From: Primorskyibacter sedentarius
GTDB taxonomy: Bacteria; Pseudomonadota; Alphaproteobacteria; Rhodobacterales; Rhodobacteraceae
Direction: 5' to 3'
DNA length: 64,000 bases
NCBI RefSeq assembly: GCF_004342065.1
Contig: NZ_SLZU01000006.1
Coordinates: 1-64,000 of the forward strand
The notes beneath the pieces are model-generated. The model was given only the letters and a program-made list of their open reading frames with translations, had not been told where the DNA came from and made no database searches. Every line of letters starts with the position of its first letter. Within the stretch, counting starts at the first letter, position 1. A program made the position numbers and the translations under genes. Below are positions 32,167 to 41,946 of this stretch, one piece after another.

Positions 32167-33828
32167 ATGCTGCAAATCGACCTCTGGAAGCGCGTGCTGA
32201 TCTGGGCAGTCTGTGCCGTTGGCCTGCTTCTGGCCATGCCCAACGCCTTCTACAACCGCGTCGAGACGCATAACGATGCCGTCACGGCGATAGAGGTTCA
32301 GGGCGAGACCCCGGAACTTGTCCAGAAATCAGGGGCTTGGCCGTCTTTCCTGCCATCGTCCCTGGTCAATCTGGGGCTTGATTTGCGGGGCGGTGTGCAT
32401 CTGCTGGCCGAGGTTCAGGTCACCGATGTTTACCAGGCCCGGATGGAAGCGACATGGCCCGAGCTGCGCAACGCCCTGCGCGATGCCCGCGAAGAGGTCG
32501 GCACGATCCGTCTGCAACCCTCGGATGATGACGCCCTGCGGGTAAAGATCTCGCGGCCCGAAGGGATGGCCCGCGCCATCGAAGTGGCGCGCGAGCTGTC
32601 TCAGCCGATCACGTCGATCACCGCCGCAGGCGCGCGCGATCTTGACGTGTCGGGCGAGGGGGATGTGCTGATCGTCACCCTGTCCGAGGCCGAACGGACG
32701 GCGATGGACGAGCGGACCATGCAGCAATCGCTTGAAATCATTCGGCGACGTATTGACGAGGTGGGCACGCGCGAACCCACGATCCAACGTCAGGGCGCCG
32801 ACCGGATCCTGATCCAGGTGCCGGGGCTGGGGTCTGCCGAAGAGCTGATCGAGATCATCGGCACCACCGCGCAGCTGACCTTCCAGCCGGTTGTCGGGCG
32901 CGGGTCCGATCCCGACGCCTCTGTCGCGCCGGGGCAGGAAGTGCTGCCTTCGCTGGACGAGGACGGGCTGTACTACACGCTCGAATCCGCCCCCGTCGTG
33001 ACCGGGGAAGAGCTGACCGACGCGCAGCCCGCCTTTGACCAGAACGGCCGGCCCGCCGTGAACTTCCGCTTCAACCCGACCGGTGCGCGCAAGTTCGGCG
33101 AATATACCGCCCAGAATATCGGCAACCCGTTTGCCATCGTGCTGGATGACGAGGTCATCAGCGCGCCCGTGATCCAAAGCCATATTCCCGGCGGATCGGG
33201 CATCATCACCGGCAATTTCACCGTCGAGGAATCGACCAACCTTGCCGTGCTGCTGCGGGCAGGGGCCTTGCCTGCCGGGCTCAATTTTCTTGAGCAACGC
33301 ACCATCGGACCAGAGCTTGGCCAGGACAGCATCGACGCGGGCAAGATCGCCTGTATCGTCGCCTTCATCGCCGTGCTGGTCTTCATGTTCCTCAGCTACG
33401 GCCTGTTCGGGATCTTCGCCAATATCGCACTGCTGGTGAATGTCGGGCTTCTTTTCGGGCTGCTCAGCCTGATCGGGGCGACGCTGACCCTGCCGGGCAT
33501 TGCCGGGATCGTGCTGACCATCGGGATGGCGGTCGATGCCAACGTGCTGATCTTCGAACGTATCCGCGAAGAGCTCAAATCCGCCAAGGGGCCTGCGCGG
33601 GCCATCGAGCTTGGCTATGAAAAGGCGCTGTCGGCGATCACCGATGCGAACATCACCACCTTCATCACGGCCGTCATCCTGTTCGCCATGGGCTCTGGCC
33701 CGGTGCGTGGCTTTGCCATCACGCTGGGCATCGGTATCCTGACATCCGTGTTCACCGCGATCTTCGTCACCCGCCTTCTGGTGGTGATGTGGTTCGAACG
33801 CCGTCGCCCCAAGACGATCGAGGTCTGA
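32167..33828 (+). CDS. secD: Protein translocase subunit SecD
   Basis: A 553-residue inner-membrane protein that uses the proton gradient to help secreted proteins leave the Sec channel. An N-terminal helix (LIWAVCAVGLLLAMP) is followed by the D1 motif LGLDLRGGVHLLAEV, the large periplasmic P1 domain, and a C-terminal bundle of five more helices. GMAVDANVLIFERIREEL is the RND signature. The gene ends 4 bp before secF. Confidence 0.97.
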   Translation: MLQIDLWKRVLIWAVCAVGLLLAMPNAFYNRVETHNDAVTAIEVQGETPELVQKSGAWPSFLPSSLVNLGLDLRGGVHLLAEVQVTDVYQARMEATWPELRNALRDAREEVGTIRLQPSDDDALRVKISRPEGMARAIEVARELSQPITSITAAGARDLDVSGEGDVLIVTLSEAERTAMDERTMQQSLEIIRRRIDEVGTREPTIQRQGADRILIQVPGLGSAEELIEIIGTTAQLTFQPVVGRGSDPDASVAPGQEVLPSLDEDGLYYTLESAPVVTGEELTDAQPAFDQNGRPAVNFRFNPTGARKFGEYTAQNIGNPFAIVLDDEVISAPVIQSHIPGGSGIITGNFTVEESTNLAVLLRAGALPAGLNFLEQRTIGPELGQDSIDAGKIACIVAFIAVLVFMFLSYGLFGIFANIALLVNVGLLFGLLSLIGATLTLPGIAGIVLTIGMAVDANVLIFERIREELKSAKGPARAIELGYEKALSAITDANITTFITAVILFAMGSGPVRGFAITLGIGILTSVFTAIFVTRLLVVMWFERRRPKTIEV

Positions 33829-33831
33829 CCC

Positions 33832-34800
33832 ATGCGCCTGAGACTGGTACCCGAGACAACGAACTGGGATTTCTTCAGCCGCCCCAAATTGTGGCTGGGC
33901 ATCTCTGTCGTGATGATCGTGCTTGCGATGCTGTCCTTCGGTCTGCGCGGGCTGAATTACGGCATTGATTTCCGCGGCGGTACGACGATCCGGACGCAAA
34001 GCGAACAAAGCGTGGATGTCGGTGCGTATCGCAATGCATTGGCCGGGCTGGAGCTTGGCGATGTCACCATTTCCGAAGTTTTCGACCCCAGCTTTGGTGA
34101 CGACCAGAACGTCGCCATGGTCCGCATTCAGGCGCAGGATGACACGGACAGCGTCGCGCCCGAGACGATTCTCGCTGCCGAGGCGGCGCTGGCCGAAGTT
34201 GCCCCGGACATCAAATTCGTCTCGGTGGAATCGGTGGGCCCGAAAGTGTCGGGCGAGCTTATTCAGACAGCCGTGATCGCCGTGGCTTTGGCCATCGTAT
34301 CGGTGCTCGTCTACATCTGGCTTCGCTTCGAATGGCAGTTTGCGCTTGGGGCGGTGATCGCGCTGGTGCATGACGTCGTGCTGACGATCGGTGTCTTTTC
34401 CGAAGTGGGGATCAAGTTTGATCTGGCCATCATCGCTGCCTTGCTGACCATTGTCGGCTACTCGCTCAACGACACTGTTGTGGTGTTCGACCGGGTGCGC
34501 GAAAACCTGCGCCGCTACAAGAAGAAGGATTTGAAAGACGTTCTCAATCTTTCAATCAACGAAACGCTCAGCCGGACATTCATGACCTCGATCACCACGC
34601 TGATCGCCCTGATCGCGCTCTTCGTGCTTGGTGGGGACGTGATCCGTGGCTTCGTTTTCGCGATGATCTGGGGCGTGGTCGTCGGGACCTATTCGTCGAT
34701 CTTCGTCGCCTCCGCCATCCTGCTGCGGCTGGGGGTAAAGCGCGACTGGTCCAAGACGGACGGCAAGGCGGGAACGCAATTCGCGGATATTGATGCCTGA
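33832..34800 (+). CDS. secF: Protein translocase subunit SecF
   Basis: A 322-residue partner of SecD with six predicted membrane helices. The motifs NYGIDFRGGTTI and GYSLNDTVVVFDRVRENLR are typical. ATG 33832 follows the secD stop closely. Its last eight bases overlap the TauE-like gene, so that gene may be expressed with secDF. Confidence 0.97.
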   Translation: MRLRLVPETTNWDFFSRPKLWLGISVVMIVLAMLSFGLRGLNYGIDFRGGTTIRTQSEQSVDVGAYRNALAGLELGDVTISEVFDPSFGDDQNVAMVRIQAQDDTDSVAPETILAAEAALAEVAPDIKFVSVESVGPKVSGELIQTAVIAVALAIVSVLVYIWLRFEWQFALGAVIALVHDVVLTIGVFSEVGIKFDLAIIAALLTIVGYSLNDTVVVFDRVRENLRRYKKKDLKDVLNLSINETLSRTFMTSITTLIALIALFVLGGDVIRGFVFAMIWGVVVGTYSSIFVASAILLRLGVKRDWSKTDGKAGTQFADIDA

Positions 34801-35545
34801 CACGCTGACGCAGGTTCTGGCGACGCCGGGCTTGGTCTTCGTTGTCCTGGCAATTGCAATGGCGGGGCTTGTGCACGGCTTTGCCGGTTTCGGGTCCTCG
34901 CTGATCTTCGTGCCGGTCGCGGCGCAATTCCTGCCCTTGCCAGAGGTTGTGGTCGTGCTTGTCCTGACCGGTCTGGTCACCGTGGCCGCATTGGTGCCCC
35001 GCGCCTGGCATGATGCCGACCGGGCCGAGATCGGGTTCGTCGTTTTCGCAGCACTTCTGGCCCTGCCGGTGGGCGTTTACGCCCTGACACGGCTTGATCA
35101 GGTGCTCATGCGCTGGTTCGTCTCATTCGTGGCGGCGGGCACGCTTCTGGCCGTGTGTGCCGGATGGCGCTACTCTGGCCAGCTTAACAAGGGTGGGCTT
35201 GCCACGGTGGGGGCTGCCGCTGGCCTTCTGGGCGGCATGACGGGGCTGACCGGGCCGGTCATGATCCTGTTCAACCTTGCCGGCGGGCGCAGTGCCGCCA
35301 CGATGCGCGCCAATATGATCCTGTTTCTTGCGGCGCTTGACGTCGCTTTGGTCGTGGCTTTGGCGGTATCGGGGCAGGTAACCTGGCCGGTTGTCGTAAT
35401 GTCAGGGGTGCTCTGCATACCGTTTCTCTTGACCCTCACGCTGGGACAGGCATTATTTCGACCCGAACTTGAGCGGTTGTACCGAGGCGTGGCCTATGGG
35501 GTCATCGCCCTCGCTGTGCTGAGCGGTCTTCCGTTGTTCGACTGA
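34793..35545 (+). CDS. TauE/SafE-family sulfite exporter-like permease
   Basis: A 250-residue permease with about seven or eight helices in two repeated halves: GLVHGFAGFGSSLIFVPVAA at the start and GLLGGMTGLTGPVMILFNL in the second half are the family repeats. Members export sulfite, sulfonates or other organic anions; the substrate here is unknown. ATG 34793 overlaps the secF stop by eight bases. It is followed by a DUF498 gene after 11 bp. Confidence 0.88.
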   Translation: MPDTLTQVLATPGLVFVVLAIAMAGLVHGFAGFGSSLIFVPVAAQFLPLPEVVVVLVLTGLVTVAALVPRAWHDADRAEIGFVVFAALLALPVGVYALTRLDQVLMRWFVSFVAAGTLLAVCAGWRYSGQLNKGGLATVGAAAGLLGGMTGLTGPVMILFNLAGGRSAATMRANMILFLAALDVALVVALAVSGQVTWPVVVMSGVLCIPFLLTLTLGQALFRPELERLYRGVAYGVIALAVLSGLPLFD

Positions 35546-35556
35546 AGGAGAAAGAC

Positions 35557-35910
35557 ATGCGTCTGAACGAAATCGTTTTCACCGACGCCCAACCTGTCGA
35601 GGGCTATGGGCCGGGATATTTTCGGATCGGCGGCAAGGTTGTGGAGGGGCCGGTCATTCTGAGCGGCGGGGGAGTACAGGGCTGGGGCGGGTATGACGAC
35701 CGCGCCCCATTGCTGAAGCTTGCTGGCGAAATCGATGTACTGTTCGTCGGCACCGGAGCCGAGGTCAGGCATCTTCCGCCCGACATGCGGGAAGAGCTGG
35801 AAGCGGCAGGACTTGGGGTCGAGGTGATGAGCGCCTCTTCCGCTTGCCGGACATATAACGTGTTGTTGTCCGAAGGCCGCCGCGTGGCCATGGCCGCCCT
35901 GCCGGTCTGA
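35557..35910 (+). CDS. Mth938-like (DUF498) protein
   Basis: A 117-residue soluble protein of the Mth938/NDUFAF3 group. Typical features are GPGYFRIGG near the start, LFVGTGAEVRHLPPDMREEL, and VEVMSASSACRTYNVLLSEGRRVAMAALPV. The mitochondrial relative assists assembly of complex I; the bacterial function is not settled. In many alphaproteobacteria it sits beside secDF, as here. Confidence 0.88.
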   Translation: MRLNEIVFTDAQPVEGYGPGYFRIGGKVVEGPVILSGGGVQGWGGYDDRAPLLKLAGEIDVLFVGTGAEVRHLPPDMREELEAAGLGVEVMSASSACRTYNVLLSEGRRVAMAALPV

Positions 35911-36016
35911 ACCGGGGCGCTGGCGAAACGCGGGGCGTGTACAGGATAACGGGCTTTGAAATCTGCGTGCATTTGGCGTCTTTTGCGCGCGTCCCCAATG
36001 AACTAAGCCCGCTGTC

Positions 36017-36628
36017 ATGACATTGCATGCACAGAATCTGAGCGTGGCGCGGGGCGGTGTCGCTGTCCTCGAAGGGCTGAGCTTTGAGCTTGCGCCCGGC
36101 TCCGCCCTGATCTTGCGGGGGCCAAACGGGTCGGGCAAGACGACGCTCCTGCGCACTGTTGCCGGGTTGCAGCCGCCACTTGCCGGGCGTGTCGAGGGCG
36201 GTGGCGAGGACATCGCCTATGCCGCTCATGCCGACGGGCTCAAGGCGATGCTGAGCGTCACCGAAAACCTGTTATTCTGGGCCTCTGTCTTTGGCACCGG
36301 CGATATCGCGCCCGCATTGCGTGCCTTCGATCTTGAGGGGCTGACAGACCGGTTGGCAGGAACGCTGTCAGCCGGGCAGAAGCGGCGGCTGGGTCTGGCC
36401 CGGCTGATGGTGACAGGCCGGGCGATCTGGGTGCTGGACGAGCCGACCGTGTCGCTGGATGCCGCCTCTGTCGCGCTGTTCGCGGCGGCTGTGCGTGCGC
36501 ATCTGGGGCAGGGAGGCTCTGCGCTGATCGCCACCCATATTGACCTTGGGCTGGATGCGGATGTGCTGGATGTCTCGCCCTATCGCGCAGTCTGGCGCGC
36601 ACCCGAAGCAGACGAGGCTTTCCTGTGA
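36017..36628 (+). CDS. ccmA: Heme ABC exporter ATP-binding protein CcmA
   Basis: A 203-residue ATPase of CcmABCD, which releases holo-CcmE after heme loading in System I cytochrome c maturation. Walker A is [11 protein letters not shown], the signature [14 protein letters not shown], Walker [12 protein letters not shown], and the switch His is in IATHIDLGL. It overlaps ccmB by four bases (GTGA). Confidence 0.96.
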   Translation: MTLHAQNLSVARGGVAVLEGLSFELAPGSALILRGPNGSGKTTLLRTVAGLQPPLAGRVEGGGEDIAYAAHADGLKAMLSVTENLLFWASVFGTGDIAPALRAFDLEGLTDRLAGTLSAGQKRRLGLARLMVTGRAIWVLDEPTVSLDAASVALFAAAVRAHLGQGGSALIATHIDLGLDADVLDVSPYRAVWRAPEADEAFL

Positions 36629-37281
36629 TCGCGCTGCTTCTCCGGGATTTGCGGCTTGGCGTGCGCGCGGGCGGCGGCTTTGGCCTTGGGCTTGCGTTCT
36701 TTCTGATCGTGACGGTGCTTGTACCCTTCAGTGTTGGGCCGGAAAGCGGCCTGCTGGGGCAGATCGCGCCGGGCATCCTGTGGCTGGGCGCGCTGCTTGC
36801 CTGCCTGTTGTCGCTGGACCGGATCCTTGCCCTCGACTGGGAGGATGGCAGCCTCGACCTGCTGGCCACCGCGCCCCTGCCGATGGAAGGCATCGTCAGC
36901 ATCAAGGCGCTGGCGCATTGGATCACCACCGGCCTGCCTCTGGTGCTGGTGGCGCCCGCGCTTGGCGTCCTGCTGAACCTGCCGGGGCCGGGCTATCTGT
37001 GGGTGACAGTCTCTTTGCTACTGGGCACGCCTGCACTTTCGGTCATCGGGACGTTCGGCGCGGCCCTGACGGTTGGGATCAAGCGCGGCGGGCTCTTGCT
37101 GTCGCTGCTGGTCCTGCCACTTTACGTGCCGACGCTGATCTTCGGGGCAGAGGTCGCGCGGCGCGGGGCAGCCGGGCTGGACGTTGCCACGCCCCTGACC
37201 ATGCTTGCCGGGATCACATTTGGCGTGATCGCGCTATTGCCATTTGCCTCTGCGGCAGTGTTGCGGATTAACCTGCGCTGA
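36625..37281 (+). CDS. ccmB: Heme exporter protein CcmB
   Basis: A 218-residue six-helix membrane subunit of the CcmABCD complex. It starts at GTG 36625 inside the end of ccm[43 protein letters not shown] is the conserved first third (given only in part as a landmark), and [13 protein letters not shown] lies later. Confidence 0.95.
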   Translation: MIALLLRDLRLGVRAGGGFGLGLAFFLIVTVLVPFSVGPESGLLGQIAPGILWLGALLACLLSLDRILALDWEDGSLDLLATAPLPMEGIVSIKALAHWITTGLPLVLVAPALGVLLNLPGPGYLWVTVSLLLGTPALSVIGTFGAALTVGIKRGGLLLSLLVLPLYVPTLIFGAEVARRGAAGLDVATPLTMLAGITFGVIALLPFASAAVLRINLR

Positions 37282-37323
37282 GCCATCTGTTAGGACGGCT
37301 GCGGAACCAATGTGGGAGGAGGC

Positions 37324-38073
37324 ATGGCCTCTATCTGGGAATATGCGAACCCGGTGAAATTCATCCGGACCACCGACAGGGTGCTGCCCTGGCTGTCAGC
37401 CGCGGCCGTGGTAACATTGGTCGTGGGGCTGGTCTGGGGGTTCTTCTTCACACCTGACGATTACCGGCAGGGGTCCACCGTCAAGATCATCTACCTGCAC
37501 GTGCCTGCCGCTTTGATGGCGATCAACGCCTGGCTGATGATGCTCGTGGCCTCGCTGATCTGGATCGTGCGGCGCCACCATGTCAGCGCGCTGGCCGCCC
37601 GCGCCGCTGCCCCTGTGGGCGCCGTGATGACCGTGATCGCACTGGTCACCGGGGCACTTTGGGGCCAGCCGATGTGGGGCACCTGGTGGGAATGGGATCC
37701 GCGGCTGACATCTTTCCTGATCCTGTTCCTGTTCTATCTCGGCTACATGGCGCTTTGGGCCGCGATCGAGGATGATGACACCGCCGCCGATCTGACCTCT
37801 ATCCTGTGCCTTGTAGGGTCGGTTTTTGCGATCATCAGCCGCTATGCGGTGAATTTCTGGAACCAGGGCCTGCACCAGGGGGCGTCGGTCATGCGGGCCG
37901 GGGCGCTTGCGGGCGATACCGAAGAGCGTGTCAGCAATGTCTTTGCCGTGCCTCTTTTCGTCTCCATCGCCGGGTTCGTGCTGCTGTTCATCGCGCTGGT
38001 CTTTTTACGCACACAAACGGAAATCCGGGCGCGGCGGACACGCGCGCTGCTTGCCCGCGAAAGGATGAGCTGA
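37324..38073 (+). CDS. ccmC: Heme exporter protein CcmC
   Basis: A 249-residue membrane protein that binds heme and passes it to CcmE. The tryptophan-rich WWEWDPRLTSFLILFL segment contacts heme, and conserved His residues are in IYLHVPAA and NQGLHQGASV. ATG 37324 is chosen for its GGGAGGAGG ribosome-binding site; the frame extends a few codons further back. Its stop overlaps ccmD by one base. Confidence 0.95.
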   Translation: MASIWEYANPVKFIRTTDRVLPWLSAAAVVTLVVGLVWGFFFTPDDYRQGSTVKIIYLHVPAALMAINAWLMMLVASLIWIVRRHHVSALAARAAAPVGAVMTVIALVTGALWGQPMWGTWWEWDPRLTSFLILFLFYLGYMALWAAIEDDDTAADLTSILCLVGSVFAIISRYAVNFWNQGLHQGASVMRAGALAGDTEERVSNVFAVPLFVSIAGFVLLFIALVFLRTQTEIRARRTRALLARERMS

Positions 38074-38228
38074 TGCCGGATCTCGGGAAATATGCAGATG
38101 TCGTTCTGTCATCCTATGCGGTGTCGCTTTTGCTGATCGTGGCGCTGGTCGCCGTCAGCATCTGGCGCGCCCGCAGGATCAAGTCAGAGCTCGACCGGGT
38201 TGAAGCAAGAGGTAAGAACCGTGGCTAA
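38073..38228 (+). CDS. ccmD: Heme exporter protein CcmD
   Basis: A 51-residue small membrane protein (MPDLGKYADVVLSSYAVSLLL) with one helix and a basic, charged tail, as typical for CcmD, which stabilises the CcmABC-CcmE complex. ATG 38073 overlaps the ccmC stop (TGATG), and its TAA lies within the first codons of ccmG. Confidence 0.92.
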   Translation: MPDLGKYADVVLSSYAVSLLLIVALVAVSIWRARRIKSELDRVEARGKNRG

Positions 38229-38760
38229 AGTCTCGCCGCTGATGATCGCGCCGCCGGCAATTTTTGCCGGGCTGGCCGTGCTGTTCTATGTTGGCATGTT
38301 CCGGGAGGATCCGCAGGGGTTGCCCTCCACCCGGATCGGGCAAGCTGCGCCTGCGATCACGCAAACCGCTCTGGAAGGCTATCCCGCGCTGGAGCCCGGC
38401 GCGCTTGCCACCGGAGAGGTCACGCTTGTGAACTTCTGGGCGAGCTGGTGCCCGCCATGCCGCGCCGAACATCCCAAGCTGCTGGAGCTGGAGGCACAGG
38501 GAATGCGCATTGTCGGGGTGAATTTCAAGGATCAGCCGGGGGACGCGCTGAAATACCTGTCAGAGGCTGACAGCCCGTTCATTGCCGTCCCCTTCGACCC
38601 CGAGGGGCGCACGGCCATCGACTGGGGCGTGACCGCGCCGCCCGAGACGTTCATCGTCGACGGCGATGGCACGGTGCTCTTCCGCTTCGCCGGGCCGCTG
38701 GTGGGGTCTGATTATGAGAACCGCTTCGCGCCAAAGCTGAAAGACGCTCTGGCCGACTGA
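38221..38760 (+). CDS. ccmG: Thiol:disulfide interchange protein CcmG (DsbE)
   Basis: A 179-residue membrane-anchored periplasmic thioredoxin that reduces apocytochrome c. One N-terminal helix (IFAGLAVLFYVGMF) precedes a thioredoxin fold with Cys77-Pro-Pro-Cys80 in WASWCPPCRAEHP and the cis-Pro region GVTAPPETFIVD. The GTG at 38221 is chosen because AGAGG lies just upstream and it overlaps ccmD. It is the last gene of ccmABCDG. Confidence 0.94.
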   Translation: MAKVSPLMIAPPAIFAGLAVLFYVGMFREDPQGLPSTRIGQAAPAITQTALEGYPALEPGALATGEVTLVNFWASWCPPCRAEHPKLLELEAQGMRIVGVNFKDQPGDALKYLSEADSPFIAVPFDPEGRTAIDWGVTAPPETFIVDGDGTVLFRFAGPLVGSDYENRFAPKLKDALAD

Positions 38761-38815
38761 CCCGCTGTTTGCCGGGTCACACTTTCGCTTCATCCGGGGA
38801 TCCCGAACACGCGGC

Positions 38816-38950
38816 TTAGCGCGAGATCGCGCAATGTTCCGCCGCGCTCAGCGATGGGCAGGCGGGGGGCGATTTGCTGGCCGCCTGCGCGCCGTAGACG
38901 GCAAGTATGCTCAGCGCGATGATCTGTGCGAATGTGATCAGGTTTTTCAT
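38816..38950 (-). CDS. Possible secreted or membrane microprotein
   Basis: A 44-residue frame (MKNLITFAQIIALSILAVYG, then AQAASKSPPACPSLSAAEHC) has the build of a signal peptide or single helix followed by a short tail with two Cys. AGAGGCAG precedes the ATG at 38950. No homologue is recognised. It lies alone between convergent ccmG and acnA. Evidence is only its shape and ribosome-binding site. Confidence 0.4.
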   Translation of the reverse strand: MKNLITFAQIIALSILAVYGAQAASKSPPACPSLSAAEHCAISR

Positions 38951-39098
38951 GTCTTCTGCCTCTTTGTCTGCCCTTCAGGTGGGGCATTGCAGCAAAAGAC
39001 ATAAGGGGGAATGCCCGCGCTTGCGCGTCACGAAGCTGTGTGTAGCGGAGAATCGCGCATTTGGGGGCCTTGAGCGGTGACAATCGAGGCAGAAAGCA

Positions 39099-39130
39099 AA
39101 AGGGTGCGCCACCGGAGTGACGCACCCTTT
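39099..39130 (-). terminator. Intrinsic terminator of acnA
   Basis: AAAGGGTGCG (39099-39108) and CGCACCCTTT (39121-39130) form a perfect 10-bp stem with a 12-base loop. On the minus strand it is followed by TTGCTTT. It lies about 45 bp past the acnA stop. Confidence 0.6.
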
Positions 39131-39174
39131 CTTGTCTTGTCACCCTGCCGCGCGGCGCGGCAGTCCCTGACGGA

Positions 39175-41946
39175 TCAGGAGGCGGCGAGGTTGCGCAGCA
39201 CGTAGTGCAGAACGCCACCATGTTCGATGTATTCGATCTCGATCGCGGTATCGATCCGGCACTTCAGCGTGATTTCCTTCACCGTACCATCGGCATAGGT
39301 GATGGTGCAGGGCACTTCCTGAAGCGGCGTGATCGTGTCCAGACCGGAGATGGAAACCGTCTCGTCACCGGTAAGCTTCAGCGATTTGCGTGTGTCGCCG
39401 CCAGTGAATTCGAACGGAACGACGCCCATGCCAACCAGGTTGGACCGGTGAATACGCTCGAAGCTTTCAGCGATGACCGCCTTGACGCCCAGCAGGGCCG
39501 TGCCCTTGGCCGCCCAGTCACGGCTGGAACCCGCGCCGTATTGCTCACCACCGAAGATGACCAGCGGGGTGCCAGCCTCCTGATAAGCCATGGCCGCATC
39601 GAAGATCGACGTCTGTTCGCCGTCAGGCCCCTTGGTGTAGCCGCCTTCGACCCCGTCCAGCATCTCGTTCTTGATGCGGATGTTCGCGAAGGTGCCGCGC
39701 ATCATCACCTCGTGGTTGCCGCGACGGCTGCCATAGGAGTTGAATTCGCGCACGGGCACCTGACGCTCCAGCAGGTATTTGCCTGCGGGGGTGGTGTCCT
39801 TGAACGAACCGGCAGGGCTGATGTGGTCGGTCGTGACCATGTCACCCAGAAGCGCCAGAACCTTGGCACCTTCGATGTTCGAGATCGTGCCGGGGTCTTT
39901 GCTCATGTTCTGGAAGTAGGGCGGGTTCTGGATGTAGGTCGAGGTTGCAGGCCAGTCATAGGTTTCCTGCTGGGGAACCTCGACGCCCTGCCACTTTTCG
40001 TCACCCTTGAACACGTCGGCATATTTGGACTGGAACGCCTCGCGGGTCACGGTCTGTTCGACCAGGTCGGCGACTTCCTTGGAGGTCGGCCAGATGTCCT
40101 TGAGGTAGACGTCGTTGCCGTCCTTGTCCTTGCCAAGGCTTTCGGTGGTGATGTCGACATTCATGTCACCCACCAGCGCATAGGCCACAACCAGCGGCGG
40201 GGAGGCCAGGTAGTTGGCGCGCACGTCCGGGCTGATCCGGCCTTCGAAGTTGCGGTTACCCGACAGGACCGAGGTGCCGATCAGGTCATAGTCATTGATG
40301 CACTTCGAGATTTCCTCGGCCAGCGGACCGGAGTTACCGATACAGGTGGTGCAGCCATAGCCCACGAGGTTGAACCCGACCTTGTCGAGGTCTTCCTGAA
40401 GGCCAGCAGCTTCGAGATAGGCCGAAACGACCTGGCTGCCGGGGGCGAGAGAGGTTTTGACCCAGGGCTTGCGCGTCAGGCCAAGGGCCGCGGCTTTGCG
40501 TGCAACAAGACCCGCGCCGATCATCACGTAAGGGTTCGACGTGTTGGTGCAGGAGGTGATCGAAGCGATCACGATCGAGCCGTCATGCAGCTGGTAGCCA
40601 TGCTCGTCCGTCTTGACGAAGCCGCGCTTGTGGTGGCCCTCGTCGCCGGGGATGTCCACGGGTTCGGGCGCGCCGCCTTCACCTTCCCAACGCACTTCTT
40701 CCTTCGGGGTTGCATCTTGGCCGGCACGGATGCCCTTGACGTATTCGCCGAAGGTCTGGGCCGCCTTGTCGAGCGCGATGTAGTCCTGCGGACGCTTGGG
40801 GCCAGAGATGGCAGGTACGATGGTGCCCATGTCCAGTTCAAGCGTGTCGGTATAGACCGGAGCGTAATCCGCGCCGCGCCAGAACCCGTTTTCCTTGGCA
40901 TAAGCCTCGACCAGCGCGATGCGGTCCTCGGCCCGGCCGGTGTTGCGCAGGTAACGCAGGGTCTCGTCGTCAATCGGGAAGAAGCCGCAGGTCGCGCCAT
41001 ATTCCGGCGCCATGTTGGCGATGGTGGCACGGTCGGCCAGCGGCAGGTGATCCAGACCTTCGCCGTAGAATTCGACGAATTTGCTGACCACGCCCTTTTC
41101 GCGCAGCATTTCCACGACCTTCAGAACAAGGTCGGTGCCCGTGGTGCCTTCGACCATGCGGCCGGTCAGTTTGAAGCCGATAACTTCGGGGATCAGCATC
41201 GAGATCGGCTGACCCAGCATCGCGGCTTCGGCCTCGATCCCGCCAACACCCCAGCCCAGAACGGCCGCGCCGTTGACCATGGTGGTGTGGCTGTCAGTGC
41301 CGACGAGCGTGTCGGGATAGGCCACCTCGTCGCCATTCTGGTCCTTGTCGGTCCAGACGGTCTGGCTGAGATATTCCAGGTTCACCTGGTGGCAGATGCC
41401 GGTGCCCGGGGGCACAACGCGGAAGTTGTTGAACGCGGTCTGGCCCCATTTGAGGAACGTGTAACGCTCCATGTTGCGCTCATATTCGCGGTCCACATTC
41501 ATCTGGAAGGCGCGCGGGTTGCCGAACTCGTCGATCATGACAGAGTGGTCGATGACCAGATCAACTGGGTTCAGCGGGTTGATCTTCTGCGGATCGCCGC
41601 CAAGGTTCTTGATGCCGTCGCGCATCGCGGCAAGGTCGACCACGGCCGGAACGCCGGTGAAATCCTGCATCAGCACGCGGGCAGGGCGGTAGGCAATCTC
41701 ACGCGGGTTCTTGCCACCCGTCTGCGCCCATTCGGCGAAGGCCTTGATGTCGTCGACGGTGACGGTGTTGCCATCCTCGAAGCGCAGCATGTTTTCCAAC
41801 ACGACCTTCAGCGCGGCAGGCAGTTTCGAAAAGTCGCCAAGCCCGGCCGCTTCGGCGGCGGGGATCGAGTAATAGGCGAAGGACTGGTCGCCGACAGACA
41901 GCGTCTTGCGCGTCTTGGCTGTGTCCTGACCGACTGTGATGGGCAT
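39175..41946 (-). CDS. acnA: Aconitate hydratase A
   Basis: A 923-residue TCA-cycle enzyme converting citrate to isocitrate through a 4Fe-4S cluster. Cluster cysteines are visible in ITSCTNTSNP and in YGCTTCIGNSGP. The swivel domain has GSSRDWAAKG near the C-terminus. ATG 41946 (MPITVGQDTAK) has GGGAGG upstream; ATG 41964 is less likely. It is monocistronic. Confidence 0.97.
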   Translation of the reverse strand: MPITVGQDTAKTRKTLSVGDQSFAYYSIPAAEAAGLGDFSKLPAALKVVLENMLRFEDGNTVTVDDIKAFAEWAQTGGKNPREIAYRPARVLMQDFTGVPAVVDLAAMRDGIKNLGGDPQKINPLNPVDLVIDHSVMIDEFGNPRAFQMNVDREYERNMERYTFLKWGQTAFNNFRVVPPGTGICHQVNLEYLSQTVWTDKDQNGDEVAYPDTLVGTDSHTTMVNGAAVLGWGVGGIEAEAAMLGQPISMLIPEVIGFKLTGRMVEGTTGTDLVLKVVEMLREKGVVSKFVEFYGEGLDHLPLADRATIANMAPEYGATCGFFPIDDETLRYLRNTGRAEDRIALVEAYAKENGFWRGADYAPVYTDTLELDMGTIVPAISGPKRPQDYIALDKAAQTFGEYVKGIRAGQDATPKEEVRWEGEGGAPEPVDIPGDEGHHKRGFVKTDEHGYQLHDGSIVIASITSCTNTSNPYVMIGAGLVARKAAALGLTRKPWVKTSLAPGSQVVSAYLEAAGLQEDLDKVGFNLVGYGCTTCIGNSGPLAEEISKCINDYDLIGTSVLSGNRNFEGRISPDVRANYLASPPLVVAYALVGDMNVDITTESLGKDKDGNDVYLKDIWPTSKEVADLVEQTVTREAFQSKYADVFKGDEKWQGVEVPQQETYDWPATSTYIQNPPYFQNMSKDPGTISNIEGAKVLALLGDMVTTDHISPAGSFKDTTPAGKYLLERQVPVREFNSYGSRRGNHEVMMRGTFANIRIKNEMLDGVEGGYTKGPDGEQTSIFDAAMAYQEAGTPLVIFGGEQYGAGSSRDWAAKGTALLGVKAVIAESFERIHRSNLVGMGVVPFEFTGGDTRKSLKLTGDETVSISGLDTITPLQEVPCTITYADGTVKEITLKCRIDTAIEIEYIEHGGVLHYVLRNLAAS

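Noticed and set aside
32329-34371. A 680-codon frame opposite secD and secF
   Set aside because: Antisense shadow; SecD and SecF are certain on the other strand.
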